From positions 185,789 to 249,788 of the forward strand of contig NZ_JRMP02000002.1 in NCBI RefSeq assembly GCF_000762875.2: a DNA stretch of 64,000 nucleotides, read 5' to 3'. Below the pieces are notes generated by a model. It was not told the origin of the DNA, did not search any database, and saw nothing but the letters and a program-made list of their open reading frames with translations. The DNA is from Helicobacter saguini. Its GTDB lineage: Bacteria > Campylobacterota > Campylobacteria > Campylobacterales > Helicobacteraceae. Shown one piece after another: positions 26,869 to 36,200 of this stretch (the first letter of the stretch is position 1; every line of letters starts with the position of its first letter). The translations under genes and the position numbers were made by a program.

Positions 26869-29319
26869 TTACTCCAAAAATACAATTTTTTTTGCAAGGT
26901 TTCCGCGGTAGCCGCGGATAAAGGGGCTGTTATCTAGGTAGTTTTCTACTAACTTTCTAAGCGCGCCAGAGCCTATGCCATGCACGATTTCTACCTCGCT
27001 AAAGCGCGCTGCTAGGGCGTTGCTAAAAAAAGATTCTAAGGCTTCAAGGGCTTCTTGCTGTGTCATTCCGTGCAAGTCTAAGCTTAAACTTCCCTTAATT
27101 TCCATATCTAAATTTATGCCTTTTTTAGAATCTTTTTTGCGCGATAAAATGCCGCTAAATGCCTGCAAATCGCCCTCACTTACGCCTTTTAAACGCATAT
27201 TATTTTCCAAAAATTCAATATCATAAACGCCATTTTTTACCGACAAAATCTTAGCCAAATTGCCTTTGTATTTCACGCTACTACCGCACTTTAAGGCACT
27301 TTTAGATTCCATATTTTTAGAATCTAAGTTCTTAGAATCTACAAATTTATGCGCCTTATTTAACGTCTTATGGATTTGCTTTGTAAAATCTTGCGACTTA
27401 TTATCAAAGGGAGTAAAGTTAGGATTTTCAAAACTTTTTCCTTTTTTAGCTAGCATTTTTAGCTCTTTTATTGCTTCATTATATCGTCTTTTTAGCTCTA
27501 TTTCTTGCTCTTTATATTGAGATTCTAAGGCACGTTTTTTAGAATCTAATTGCAGAAATTTTTCTTCATTTTGCTTTATTTTAGATTCTAATTCTTGCTG
27601 TAAAATTCTATTTTTTGTAATAATTTCATTTGAATTTTGTATCAAATTTTCTAACTTATTGGCTTCATTACCATAAAATTCCCTAGCTTTTTGTATTAAA
27701 AAGTTAGGGATTCCATAATGCGTAGCACACTCAAAAGCATAACTTTTGCCTATGCCATCAAAAAAGCTAAAAGTAGGCTTACTATTTTTATAGTCATAAG
27801 TGGCTGCAAGTAGCTGTGTAGCGGGGTTTTGCGCCATTAATGACGCCAGATTTTTATGGTGCGTTGTAACGATAATTTTGTTTTTATTCTCAAAATTCTT
27901 AGATTCTATAAAATCTTTATTCTCATTATAGTTAGAATCTTGCTTCTTAGAATCTAGCAAATACTCCAAAATTGCCTTGTAAAGCGCCGCTGCCTCGCTA
28001 CTATCAGTGCCGATTTCAATCTCATCAATGCCAAGCAGCAAGTCGTTTTTATGCAAAATTTGCGAAATCTCCTTAATACGCCCAGAAAATGTCGAAATAT
28101 CGCTGCTGCTATCTTGCGGGTCTTGGGCGATTATGGCGATATTTTTAAAAAAAGGAATGCTTGATTTAGCAGCATTCATCCGCTGTGGCAAAAGCTTTTT
28201 AGTGCAAAAACTAGCAGTCAAAATGCTTTTAAGTAGCATCGTTTTTCCGCCCGCATTCACGCCTGTTATCATTAGCAAATTTTTATTAAAATCAATGTTA
28301 GTTGGAATGGCTTTTGTGCTAGAATGCAAAATCGGGTGGATAAAATCGCGTAAAATTATAGAATCTTTATTATGATTTTTAGAACTTTTAGGCAAAAAAG
28401 TTTCACTAGATTCTATATTTTTAGGGAAAATAAACTCAAAATTATGCTCTTTTGCAAAATTTAGCCTAGAAAAGATAGAATCTAAAAAGTCAAACTCATT
28501 ATTTATGAATTTTAAAAACAAAAAATGCTGACTTAAAATTGAACTAAAATCCTTTGAAAGTTCTAAAATTTGTAACTCTATTTTATCCTGCAGGGCATAA
28601 ATTTGCTCTTGCAAATTGCTTAAACTTAATGGAATCACATAAAAAAATCCAGCGTGGGAGCGCCCTATAACCTTTGCTTTCAGCACATTTGAAAACCCAG
28701 CCCTAAGCAAAATCGCACTCTCATTTTCAATAAAATGAATGTTAGAATCTACCAAAAATTCTTGCAAATTTTCTCTTTTAAGGCACAAATATAGCTCTTC
28801 ATTTTTTTGTTTTAATTTAGATTCTAAGATTTGCTCCAAACTATCTAAACTCTCACAAGCCCCGTGTTTCAAATACTTTTTATTTTTTAAATCAAATAAA
28901 TTTGCTAGATTCAACACTTCATTTGGAATCTTAATCAAAGAGCAATATTCTTTTAAAAAGTTAGCATTTTTAGAACTTTTTAAATTCTCACCATAGCATA
29001 AAAATTCATTAAAAAAAAGGATAATTTTCACAAATTCAGCAATATCTTTTAAATGCAAAAAAAAGCCTTTTTTAAGCCGTTTTAAATCATTATCCAAATT
29101 TTTCACACGCGGCAAACTCGGCAGATTATCCATAGAATCTAGCGTATTTATCATACTTTTTGTTTTTTTTATATCATTAATATTTAAGATGTGAGACAAT
29201 ATTTTAGAATCTAGATTCTGTGAAACATCCGCATTAAAAATTTCACGCGAAAAATAACTCGCAAATTTTTTCAAAAATGGCAAAATTGATAGCTTAACAC
29301 TTAGCTCAAATTCATTCAT
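26869..29319 (-). CDS. mutS2: endonuclease MutS2
   Basis: An 816 aa homologue of MutS lacking the mismatch-reading domain. It has the MutS core helices, the ATPase with GVNAGGKTMLLKSIL (Walker A), DSSSDISTFSGRIKEISQIL and LLGIDEIEIGTDSSEAAALY (Walker B), then a coiled coil, and a C-terminal Smr nuclease domain (SLDLHGMTQQEALEAL, EIVHGIGSGALRKLV). In H. pylori MutS2 suppresses homologous and homeologous recombination and helps repair oxidised DNA. DSK-type repeats are inserted in the ATPase region (LLDSKKQDSN, SKNFENKNK) and before the Smr domain. Confidence 0.93.
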   Translation of the reverse strand: MNEFELSVKLSILPFLKKFASYFSREIFNADVSQNLDSKILSHILNINDIKKTKSMINTLDSMDNLPSLPRVKNLDNDLKRLKKGFFLHLKDIAEFVKIILFFNEFLCYGENLKSSKNANFLKEYCSLIKIPNEVLNLANLFDLKNKKYLKHGACESLDSLEQILESKLKQKNEELYLCLKRENLQEFLVDSNIHFIENESAILLRAGFSNVLKAKVIGRSHAGFFYVIPLSLSNLQEQIYALQDKIELQILELSKDFSSILSQHFLFLKFINNEFDFLDSIFSRLNFAKEHNFEFIFPKNIESSETFLPKSSKNHNKDSIILRDFIHPILHSSTKAIPTNIDFNKNLLMITGVNAGGKTMLLKSILTASFCTKKLLPQRMNAAKSSIPFFKNIAIIAQDPQDSSSDISTFSGRIKEISQILHKNDLLLGIDEIEIGTDSSEAAALYKAILEYLLDSKKQDSNYNENKDFIESKNFENKNKIIVTTHHKNLASLMAQNPATQLLAATYDYKNSKPTFSFFDGIGKSYAFECATHYGIPNFLIQKAREFYGNEANKLENLIQNSNEIITKNRILQQELESKIKQNEEKFLQLDSKKRALESQYKEQEIELKRRYNEAIKELKMLAKKGKSFENPNFTPFDNKSQDFTKQIHKTLNKAHKFVDSKNLDSKNMESKSALKCGSSVKYKGNLAKILSVKNGVYDIEFLENNMRLKGVSEGDLQAFSGILSRKKDSKKGINLDMEIKGSLSLDLHGMTQQEALEALESFFSNALAARFSEVEIVHGIGSGALRKLVENYLDNSPFIRGYRGNLAKKIVFLE

Positions 29320-29351
29320 TTTTTACCCTTTTTAACACGCTCAAATAGCGG

Positions 29352-29735
29352 CTAGTCCTGCATTTCAAGCTCTTTTAAATCAATATGATTAAAGCAATTT
29401 TTAATGTCAATATCCACGCCCTTATTATCATTTTTACCCATAAATTGCAAAATATCAGGGAAATAAATAAAGCCACTGCGGCTCACACGATACTCACGCT
29501 CGCCCGCTTTGCAGATTAGAATCTCCTTATTTTTAAACGCGCTCTCATACTCGCTAATGTGCGCATTTACCGCACTCTGCCTAAACGCATGCACGCTCAC
29601 CAAGACACTTAGCAAAATAAAAACGCCACAAAGCGAGACCTTAATCGCATTTTTAATAGCAAAATGATAAACCACACTCGCAAACAGAGTAAAACTCAAA
29701 AGCAAACCCACACAAATAATTATAGAATCTTGCAA
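29352..29735 (-). CDS. small membrane protein of unknown function
   Basis: A 127 aa protein with two N-terminal membrane helices (IIICVGLLLSFTLFASVVY and VSLCGVFILLSVLVSVHAF) and a C-terminal soluble part (EILICKAGEREYRVSRSGFIYFPDILQFMG), probably periplasmic. It lies 32 bases upstream of mutS2 on the same strand and probably shares its transcript. I do not recognise the family. Confidence 0.65.
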   Translation of the reverse strand: MQDSIIICVGLLLSFTLFASVVYHFAIKNAIKVSLCGVFILLSVLVSVHAFRQSAVNAHISEYESAFKNKEILICKAGEREYRVSRSGFIYFPDILQFMGKNDNKGVDIDIKNCFNHIDLKELEMQD

Positions 29736-29797
29736 AATAAAGCCTTATTTTTTAGCGAAATTATAGAATCTAAGTTTTAAGATTCTATATAAATTAG

Positions 29798-29803
29798 TAT
29801 AAT
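29798..29803 (+). promoter_or_regulatory. putative -10 box TATAAT for the MFS exporter gene
   Basis: TATAAT, 34 bases before the ATG at 29838, in the gap between divergent genes. AAAGG lies before the start codon. Confidence 0.45.
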
Positions 29804-29837
29804 TTTAGGCTAAATTAGGAATTTATAAAGGTAAAAA

Positions 29838-31082
29838 ATGGCAAAAGATTCCATAAATATAGAATCTAATTTTAAAGATTCTAAAGATTCCACAGAATCT
29901 AAACCACAAATAAAAAAACAAAAAGGCTTTAAAATATGGCTTCCTGTGCTTTGTATCGCTTGTGGGACTTTTGTTTTTAACACTAGCGAATTTGTCCCTA
30001 TCGGGCTACTTAGCGCGATTGCGGCTGATTTCAATATGAGCGAAGCAAAAGTCGGGCTGCTTTTAACGATATACGCGTGGGTTGTCGCAGTCGCTAGCCT
30101 GCCACTTATGCTATATTTTTCACGCACGGAGCTAAAAAAACTAATGCTTTGCGTAATCGCCCTTTTCACACTCGCCCACTTCCTTTCAGCCATCGCCACA
30201 GGCTACTACATGCTAATGCTATCGCGAATCGGCGTGGCGTTCGCGCACTCGCTATTTTGGTCGATTGCAAGTCCTATGGCAGTCAAAGTCGCGCCAAAAG
30301 GCAAAAGTGCGGTGGCGTTAGGCTTTATCATTACAGGCAGCTCACTAGCAATGATTGTAGGCATCCCGCTAGGTCGCAGTATCGGGCTGTATCTTGACTG
30401 GCGAAGCACCTTCGGGCTAATCGGCGTAATCTCGCTTCTTATCGGCGTTTTATTCTGGGTCGTATTCCCAAAATTGCCCGCTGCAAAGGGCGTGAGCGTG
30501 AAAACCTTGCCTATTTTGCTAAAAGATTCTAGATTTATACAAATTTGCGTTTTAACTACGATTTTTATAACCGCACATTTCACCGCATATACATATATCG
30601 AACCTTTTTTGGAAAAAATATCCAAATTTTCTAGCTTTGCAATTACATCGACTTTGGGGCTTTTTGGTATTATGGGCGTGGTGGCAAGCTGGCTTTTCTC
30701 AAAATATTACGAAAGATTCTATAAAATCTTTACTTTTGGCTGCCTTTTTGGGCTATTTTTAAGCTTATTTTTGATTTATTTTGTCTCATTTTCAAGCGTG
30801 CTAATCGTGCTACTTTGCTGCTTTTGGGGGCTTTGCATTATGACTTTTGGGCTAGTTTTTCAATCGCAAGTCATCAAAATCTCAAAAGAAGCCAGCATGA
30901 TAGCAATGTCGATATATTCAGGCATTTTCAATGTCGGTATCGGCGGTGGCGCAGCACTTGGTGGCTTTGTGGTAAATCACTTTGGACTTGGTTACATAGG
31001 ACTTGTAGGGAGTGCCATCGCCCTTTTATCGCTCCTCTACTTCGCGCTGAAACTCCCTTTTACGCGAAGTTTAAGTCGTTAA
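29838..31082 (+). CDS. MFS sugar/drug efflux transporter (SotB/AraJ-like)
   Basis: A 414 aa inner-membrane protein with 12 predicted helices. Features are FVFNTSEFVPIGLLSAIAADFNMSE in TM1 and the following loop (typical of the SotB/YdhP/AraJ group), and GIPLGRSIGLYLDWRSTFGLIG, the conserved loop after TM5. The first 30 residues are repeat-derived (DSINIESNFKDSKDSTESK) and lie before TM1. It resembles HP1185 of H. pylori. Probable export of sugars or drugs by proton antiport. Confidence 0.85.
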   Translation: MAKDSINIESNFKDSKDSTESKPQIKKQKGFKIWLPVLCIACGTFVFNTSEFVPIGLLSAIAADFNMSEAKVGLLLTIYAWVVAVASLPLMLYFSRTELKKLMLCVIALFTLAHFLSAIATGYYMLMLSRIGVAFAHSLFWSIASPMAVKVAPKGKSAVALGFIITGSSLAMIVGIPLGRSIGLYLDWRSTFGLIGVISLLIGVLFWVVFPKLPAAKGVSVKTLPILLKDSRFIQICVLTTIFITAHFTAYTYIEPFLEKISKFSSFAITSTLGLFGIMGVVASWLFSKYYERFYKIFTFGCLFGLFLSLFLIYFVSFSSVLIVLLCCFWGLCIMTFGLVFQSQVIKISKEASMIAMSIYSGIFNVGIGGGAALGGFVVNHFGLGYIGLVGSAIALLSLLYFALKLPFTRSLSR

Positions 31083-31095
31083 AAAGATTTAGATT

Positions 31096-32151
31096 CTAAA
31101 GGCGCTGGTTTTTCCCAAAGGCTTCGCGCACACCTTCACCGATAAAAACTAAAGACGTTAGAATTAAAGAAATGCTTAGAAAGCCTATCAACGCAAGGTG
31201 CGGGGCTGAAATATTATTCTTACCCTGCTGCAAAAGCTCTCCTAGACTAGCGCTACCTAGCGGCATCCCAAAGCCAAGAAAATCAAGGCTAGCCAAAGTA
31301 GTGATACTGCTTATCATAATAAATGGAATGTATGTAATCGTGGCAATTAGGGCATTTGGCAAAATATGCACGAACATAATTCGCGTATCGCTAAAGCCCA
31401 AAATCTTACTCGCCTTGACATAGTCCATATTTCGCGTGCGTAGAAACTCGGCACGCACGACATTTACGATACCCATCCAGCTAAAAAGCAGCACGATTCC
31501 TAAAATAATCCAAAAAGTAGGAACTATAAAGCTCGATATAATGATAATCAAAAAAAGCGTAGGCGTGCTACTCCAAATCTCAATCACACGCTGCCCAAAA
31601 AGGTCGATTGCTCCGCCATAATAGCCCTGCAAACCGCCCACAAACACGCCAATCACAACGCTAAAAACGCTAAGAAAAATCCCAAAAAGTAGCGACGTGC
31701 GAAGCCCATAAAGCAAGCGAGACGCCACATCGCGACCCTGGTCGTCCGTGCCTAAAATATGGCGGCTATCTGGCGGGCTTGGCGGGATTTTACCCATCTC
31801 CCAATCAATGCTATCAGGGGCGTAGGTAATGAGTGGATAAATCACAAGGGCATCCTTAAACAAGCCCTGCACAAAGGCATCCTTGTAGTCTGGCGTAGTC
31901 TCAAAATCGCCGCCAAACTCCTTTTCGCTATAATCCTTGAAAATGGGAAAATAAAGCTTAGAATCTTTGTAAATTAAAAGCGGCTTTTCATTAGCAATAA
32001 AGGGCGCAAAAAGGCTAATGATAAGGCAAAAAATAAAAAAAAACAGGCAGTATCTCGCACGTTTATGCTCATAGAAAGTTTTCAGCCTGGTTTTAAAAAG
32101 GGAAGGATGGTTTTTAGAATCTAAGTTATTTTTATTAATATTTTTTTTCAC
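31096..32151 (-). CDS. YejE/OppC-like ABC transporter permease
   Basis: A 351 aa permease of the peptide/microcin C group. It has an N-terminal helix (YCLFFFIFCLIISLFAPFIANE), the long periplasmic region typical of YejE (YKDSKLYFPIFKDYSEKEFGG), HILGTDDQGRDVASRLLYGLRTSLLFG, and the EAA-like loop YVKASKILGFSDTRIMFVHILPNA. GTG start at 32151 with AAGGA upstream. It lies 14 bases after coaBC on the same strand. No YejB, YejF or binding-protein gene is next to it, so its partners must be elsewhere or lie outside this window. Confidence 0.85.
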   Translation of the reverse strand: MKKNINKNNLDSKNHPSLFKTRLKTFYEHKRARYCLFFFIFCLIISLFAPFIANEKPLLIYKDSKLYFPIFKDYSEKEFGGDFETTPDYKDAFVQGLFKDALVIYPLITYAPDSIDWEMGKIPPSPPDSRHILGTDDQGRDVASRLLYGLRTSLLFGIFLSVFSVVIGVFVGGLQGYYGGAIDLFGQRVIEIWSSTPTLFLIIIISSFIVPTFWIILGIVLLFSWMGIVNVVRAEFLRTRNMDYVKASKILGFSDTRIMFVHILPNALIATITYIPFIMISSITTLASLDFLGFGMPLGSASLGELLQQGKNNISAPHLALIGFLSISLILTSLVFIGEGVREAFGKNQRL

Positions 32152-32165
32152 AAAAAATCCTTGCG

Positions 32166-33896
32166 TTAAAATTCCAAGCTTATTTGTAATAAGCTTAAGA
32201 TTTGCATTGAAATGGTGAATTTGCTGGCTGTTAGTTTGGTTTGGGTAAAGGTTTGGGGTTTGGAATCTAAGGTTTTAGGATTATTAAAATCTTTAGAATC
32301 TTTGTTGGTTTTAGATTCTATATTTTTGAAATCTTGTGGGTTAGATTCTGTGTTTTTTGTGATAAAGTAGATTTCGTTTGTGGCTTCGCCAAAGGCTTTG
32401 TTTTTTTTATTTATAATGTTTAGGCAGATGGCGCGGCAGTTTTTGGCGATTAGGGCGTTTTGTGCGTGTTGCAGGGCGTTTTTGTTATCTGTCTCGGCCT
32501 TAAAGGCGATTTTGACTAGGTTTTTAGAATCTTTTCGCAAATCTAGGCTTTTTAAAATATCAATATTTTGTGTTAAAGTTAGATTTAATTCGCTACCTAC
32601 GGAATCTTTTTTTATTTTTCCGCTTACTTTTTGTGGAATATAATCGCTAATTGCCGCGACCATAAAAAGAAAGATTTTGTTATTAGATTCTATGTTGGAT
32701 ATTTTGCATTGCTTAATATGACTAGAATCTATAGAATCTAGAACTTCATTTATAGAATCTTTATAATTTTTAGAAGTTTTTACCAAAATAGTTTTGATAT
32801 TTAAAGGTAGTGTAAAAGGAATATTACTTGTGATTAATGTAACTTTTGCTCCTAAAAAAAATAGGGCAAGGGCTAGATTTGCTCCCTGCAGACCGCTTGA
32901 ATGATTAGAAATGCAGCGAATATCATCGATGTCTTCGCTACTGCCCCCGGCGGTAATTATTACATTTTTGTCTTTATAAAATTGCGATAAAGTTTTGGAA
33001 TTTAGAATATTATAATCTATAAAATTATTAATATTAGAATTTTTTTGGATAGAATCTTTAGGATTAGATTCTATAAAGTTATGATTTTTAGAATTTTTTA
33101 AAGTAGATTTTTCGCTACACTCAACATGACCAAATAAATTTATATGACTAAAAAAGTTAGGAATTTTAGAACTCTCAAAAATAGGAATAGGATAAAAATT
33201 ATAAATTGCCTTTTTTATATGAAAAATAATTTCATCAATACTAGCCATCGCTCCATCGCCCATGTCTCCACAGGCTAGAATATCGCTTTTAGATTCTATA
33301 ACTTTATAGTCTAAAACTTTCAATTTATCTAACTTTTCTTGTGTGATTTTATTATGTAACATAAATGTATTTGCCGCTGGTGCGAGCAATTTTGGGATGT
33401 TTCTTAGAGCAAGGGCGGCGCTAAGATAGATATTATCGGCTATTGCGTTTGCGAGTTTGCTAATACTATTCGCGGTTATGGGCGCAAATAGGGCGATGTC
33501 AGCCCATTTAGCATAGCTTATATGATTTGGCGGAATAGTTATAGAATCTTGAATATTAGATTCTATAAAATTAGGAATATTAGAATCTTTAAAGCTAGAT
33601 TCTATAAAGTTATTATTTTTAGAATTTTTTAAGGTAGATGTTTCGCAATGTTTAATATGACTAAAATTTATAGAATCTAAACTCCAACTTTCATTATCAT
33701 CATGCAAAAGTGTCGTGCCGCTTAGTGCTTCAAAGGTTATAGGATTGATAAATTTTAGGGCGTTTTTAGTGGCAATAATCCGCACAAATGCGCCATTTTT
33801 ACGCAAGATTCTAATCACTTCCAAAGTCTTATAAATAGCAATCGAGCCACTTACAAATATTAGAACTTTTTTGCCATTTAATACATTTTCAATCAT
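32166..33896 (-). CDS. coaBC: bifunctional phosphopantothenoylcysteine decarboxylase / phosphopantothenate-cysteine ligase
   Basis: Two steps of coenzyme A synthesis in one protein. The N-terminal CoaC flavoprotein domain begins KVLIFVSGSIAIYKTLEVIR and contains WADIALFAPITANSISKLANAIADN, AANTFML and LACGDMGDGAMA. The CoaB domain begins VIITAGGSSEDIDDIRCISNHSSG and includes MVAAISDYIP and FKAETDN. At 576 aa it is much longer than the usual about 400-425 aa because DSKN/IESN blocks are inserted in both domains and at the junction (for example around residues 90-120 and 260-300). ATG 33896 with AAGGG upstream is chosen over the TTG six bases earlier. coaE is also in this window. Confidence 0.9.
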   Translation of the reverse strand: MIENVLNGKKVLIFVSGSIAIYKTLEVIRILRKNGAFVRIIATKNALKFINPITFEALSGTTLLHDDNESWSLDSINFSHIKHCETSTLKNSKNNNFIESSFKDSNIPNFIESNIQDSITIPPNHISYAKWADIALFAPITANSISKLANAIADNIYLSAALALRNIPKLLAPAANTFMLHNKITQEKLDKLKVLDYKVIESKSDILACGDMGDGAMASIDEIIFHIKKAIYNFYPIPIFESSKIPNFFSHINLFGHVECSEKSTLKNSKNHNFIESNPKDSIQKNSNINNFIDYNILNSKTLSQFYKDKNVIITAGGSSEDIDDIRCISNHSSGLQGANLALALFFLGAKVTLITSNIPFTLPLNIKTILVKTSKNYKDSINEVLDSIDSSHIKQCKISNIESNNKIFLFMVAAISDYIPQKVSGKIKKDSVGSELNLTLTQNIDILKSLDLRKDSKNLVKIAFKAETDNKNALQHAQNALIAKNCRAICLNIINKKNKAFGEATNEIYFITKNTESNPQDFKNIESKTNKDSKDFNNPKTLDSKPQTFTQTKLTASKFTISMQILSLLQISLEF

Positions 33897-34090
33897 TTTC
33901 AAACCCTTAAAGTTACCTTAAAACAGCCCACAAAACAAAGCTAAAACTTAAATATTACTTTAATATGACTTAATTTTAACTTAAAAATATTTTTAAAAAT
34001 CCAAAAATTAAACCTTAATATTTAATAAAAATTGATATTATTTTACAATTAATTTTAAAATTTTAGAAAACTTTAAGGAAAAAGCCAAAA

Positions 34091-35170
34091 ATGAGCCAAA
34101 ATTTTAGCACACAAAACGCAGAGCAAAGCTTGAATCTATCGCAAGATTCTACAAATGATAATGAAATAATTTTGCGTGTGAATAATGTTTCAAAAAGTTA
34201 CAATACATATTTTACCGCGTTAGAAAATGTGAGTTTCAATCTCAAAAAGGGCGAGATTTTTGGGCTTTTGGGGCGAAATGGTGGGGGCAAAACGACTTTG
34301 ATAAAAATTCTTACTTCAATGATTCGCGATTATTCTGGCAGTGTGAAATTTCTAAATTATGACCTGCGAGAGCGGCAGCACCTTGTGTTTTTTAAGGCGA
34401 ATATGGCGTATCTGCCCGATAAGGACTTCCTTTATCCATCGATGAATGCGCTACAAATGATTAAATTTTTTAGCGATTTTTTCCCTGATTTTAGCGAAAA
34501 TAAGGCGTTGGAGATTTTGAAAGAACTTGATGTGATTCCACAGCAAAAAATCGGCACAATGTCAAAGGGGCAGGGCGAAAAGGTCGGTATAGCTTTAACT
34601 TTGGCGCGAAATGCTAGGCTTTACTTGTTTGATGAGCCTTTGGCTGGGGCTGATGTGATTAGCCGCGATGAGATTTTTCGCATTATTCGTGCGCACTGCA
34701 CGCATGGGGCAAGCATCATTGCTACGCATTTGATTTCTAGTGTCGAGCCGATTTTAGATACTGCGTTATTTTTGAATAAAAAGGCGATGGCTTATGGTAG
34801 TAAAACTGCGTTACTGACGGGCTTTCCTAGCCTTGAAGATAGCTTTAGATATTATGCTGGTGGGAAAGATATTAAGCCACTTTTAGATTCTAAAGATATT
34901 ATAGAATCTAGTGGAAATAATACAAAAAGTTATGAAAATAATAACTTGCAAGATTCTAAAGTTATGGAATCTACCCTGCAAGATTCAGTGAAAATTTCGC
35001 AAGATTCTAAGAATTTGCAAGAAAATATAGAATCTAACTCTCAAGATTCTAATATTACAGAATCTAGTATTAAAAACACTCAAAATTCTAATAATAGTAA
35101 CTTGCAAGATTCTATAAATTCGGCTCAAAATATAGAATCTAAAGAAGATTCTAAAAAATACGATATTTAG
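34091..35170 (+). CDS. ABC transporter ATP-binding protein
   Basis: A 359 aa protein with an ABC-2-type ATPase core: Walker A GRNGGGKTTLIK, signature region MSKGQGEKVGIALTLAR (degenerate, SKGQG in place of SGGQ), and Walker B LYLFDEPLAGAD. After about residue 255 the protein is entirely repeat peptides (LDSKDIIESS, NNLQDSK, NLQENIESNSQDS), about 100 residues with no fold visible. It pairs with the permease 20 bases downstream. Substrate unknown. Confidence 0.85.
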   Translation: MSQNFSTQNAEQSLNLSQDSTNDNEIILRVNNVSKSYNTYFTALENVSFNLKKGEIFGLLGRNGGGKTTLIKILTSMIRDYSGSVKFLNYDLRERQHLVFFKANMAYLPDKDFLYPSMNALQMIKFFSDFFPDFSENKALEILKELDVIPQQKIGTMSKGQGEKVGIALTLARNARLYLFDEPLAGADVISRDEIFRIIRAHCTHGASIIATHLISSVEPILDTALFLNKKAMAYGSKTALLTGFPSLEDSFRYYAGGKDIKPLLDSKDIIESSGNNTKSYENNNLQDSKVMESTLQDSVKISQDSKNLQENIESNSQDSNITESSIKNTQNSNNSNLQDSINSAQNIESKEDSKKYDI

Positions 35171-35190
35171 AATATTTTTAAAGGAAAGTT

Positions 35191-35991
35191 ATGGAATCTA
35201 ATATTTCACAAGATAATTTTGGTTACAAAAGCGGCTTTATTCAATCGCTAAAAGATGGCGCGAAAATCTGCAAATACGAGTTTTCAATGTCTAGAATCTT
35301 GGTGATTATCACTGCGGTTTTAACTCTATTTATTTCGCTTTGTTTTATGATGAATGAAAACACGCAAACCGCTATCAAAACCACGATAGGTGCGCTCATT
35401 TTTTTTTCTTTTTTGATTTTTCTTGTTAGCTATTTTTTGAGTATTGCCATTAGTTTTTATCAGGGCATTTTTGGGCGAACTGCCTATCTTACGCACTCTT
35501 TGCCCATTAGCCTTGATGCGATGCTGCTTGGTAAGACGCTTATTTTCGTGCTGTGGGCACTTGTTTTTTTTCTTGAGCTGGTTTTCCTTGATGTTGCGAC
35601 TGGTGGGCGTGTGCTAATTTCGGTTGTTGAGACTTATGAAGTGATAGGAGTTGCCAGCAGCACGGCGATGTATAGCTATCTTGTGTGCTTTTGGCTTAGC
35701 TGTTTGCTCGCTGAGATTATGTATATTTTTATGATTGCCACGCTCGTGCATAGAAAAAAAACTTATGTGTTCGTGTGGGGCATTATGTATTATTTCGCCC
35801 TGAAAATCGCCCTTAGCATCATCACTTCGCTAGTGGCTATCAACCTGCCTGATAGCTTTTATATGTGGCTTAGTGAGCCAACTGACCTTGTGTGGCATTT
35901 GGCTCTCGTTTCTATTATACCGCCCGTATTTTTCGCCCTTGTTTTTTATTTTATTTGCAGGAAAATTATTAGGGATAATCTATCTATTTAG
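35191..35991 (+). CDS. ABC-2-like transporter permease subunit
   Basis: A 266 aa protein with about six membrane helices (ILVIITAVLTLFISLCFMM, IGALIFFSFLIFLVSYFLS, TLIFVLWALVFFLELVFLD and three more). It follows the ATPase by 20 bases with AAAGGA before its ATG and is the likely membrane partner. No close family name can be given. It is repeat-poor apart from the first few codons (MESNISQDN). Confidence 0.75.
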   Translation: MESNISQDNFGYKSGFIQSLKDGAKICKYEFSMSRILVIITAVLTLFISLCFMMNENTQTAIKTTIGALIFFSFLIFLVSYFLSIAISFYQGIFGRTAYLTHSLPISLDAMLLGKTLIFVLWALVFFLELVFLDVATGGRVLISVVETYEVIGVASSTAMYSYLVCFWLSCLLAEIMYIFMIATLVHRKKTYVFVWGIMYYFALKIALSIITSLVAINLPDSFYMWLSEPTDLVWHLALVSIIPPVFFALVFYFICRKIIRDNLSI

Positions 35992-36200
35992 ATTCTATAA
36001 CAATACGAAAAGTTAGAATCTAACTTTGCATAACATAAATATTTACAATACTTTTATGCTTATTAAATAAGAAAAGAAAATATTAAAAAAACCCTAAATC
36101 AAAATAAATTAACCACAAAGTATCAATTAGAATCTAGATTCTATAATATGCAAAATTATTATATAGTTAGATTTGATATTCGAAAAAAAAGGCACAAACA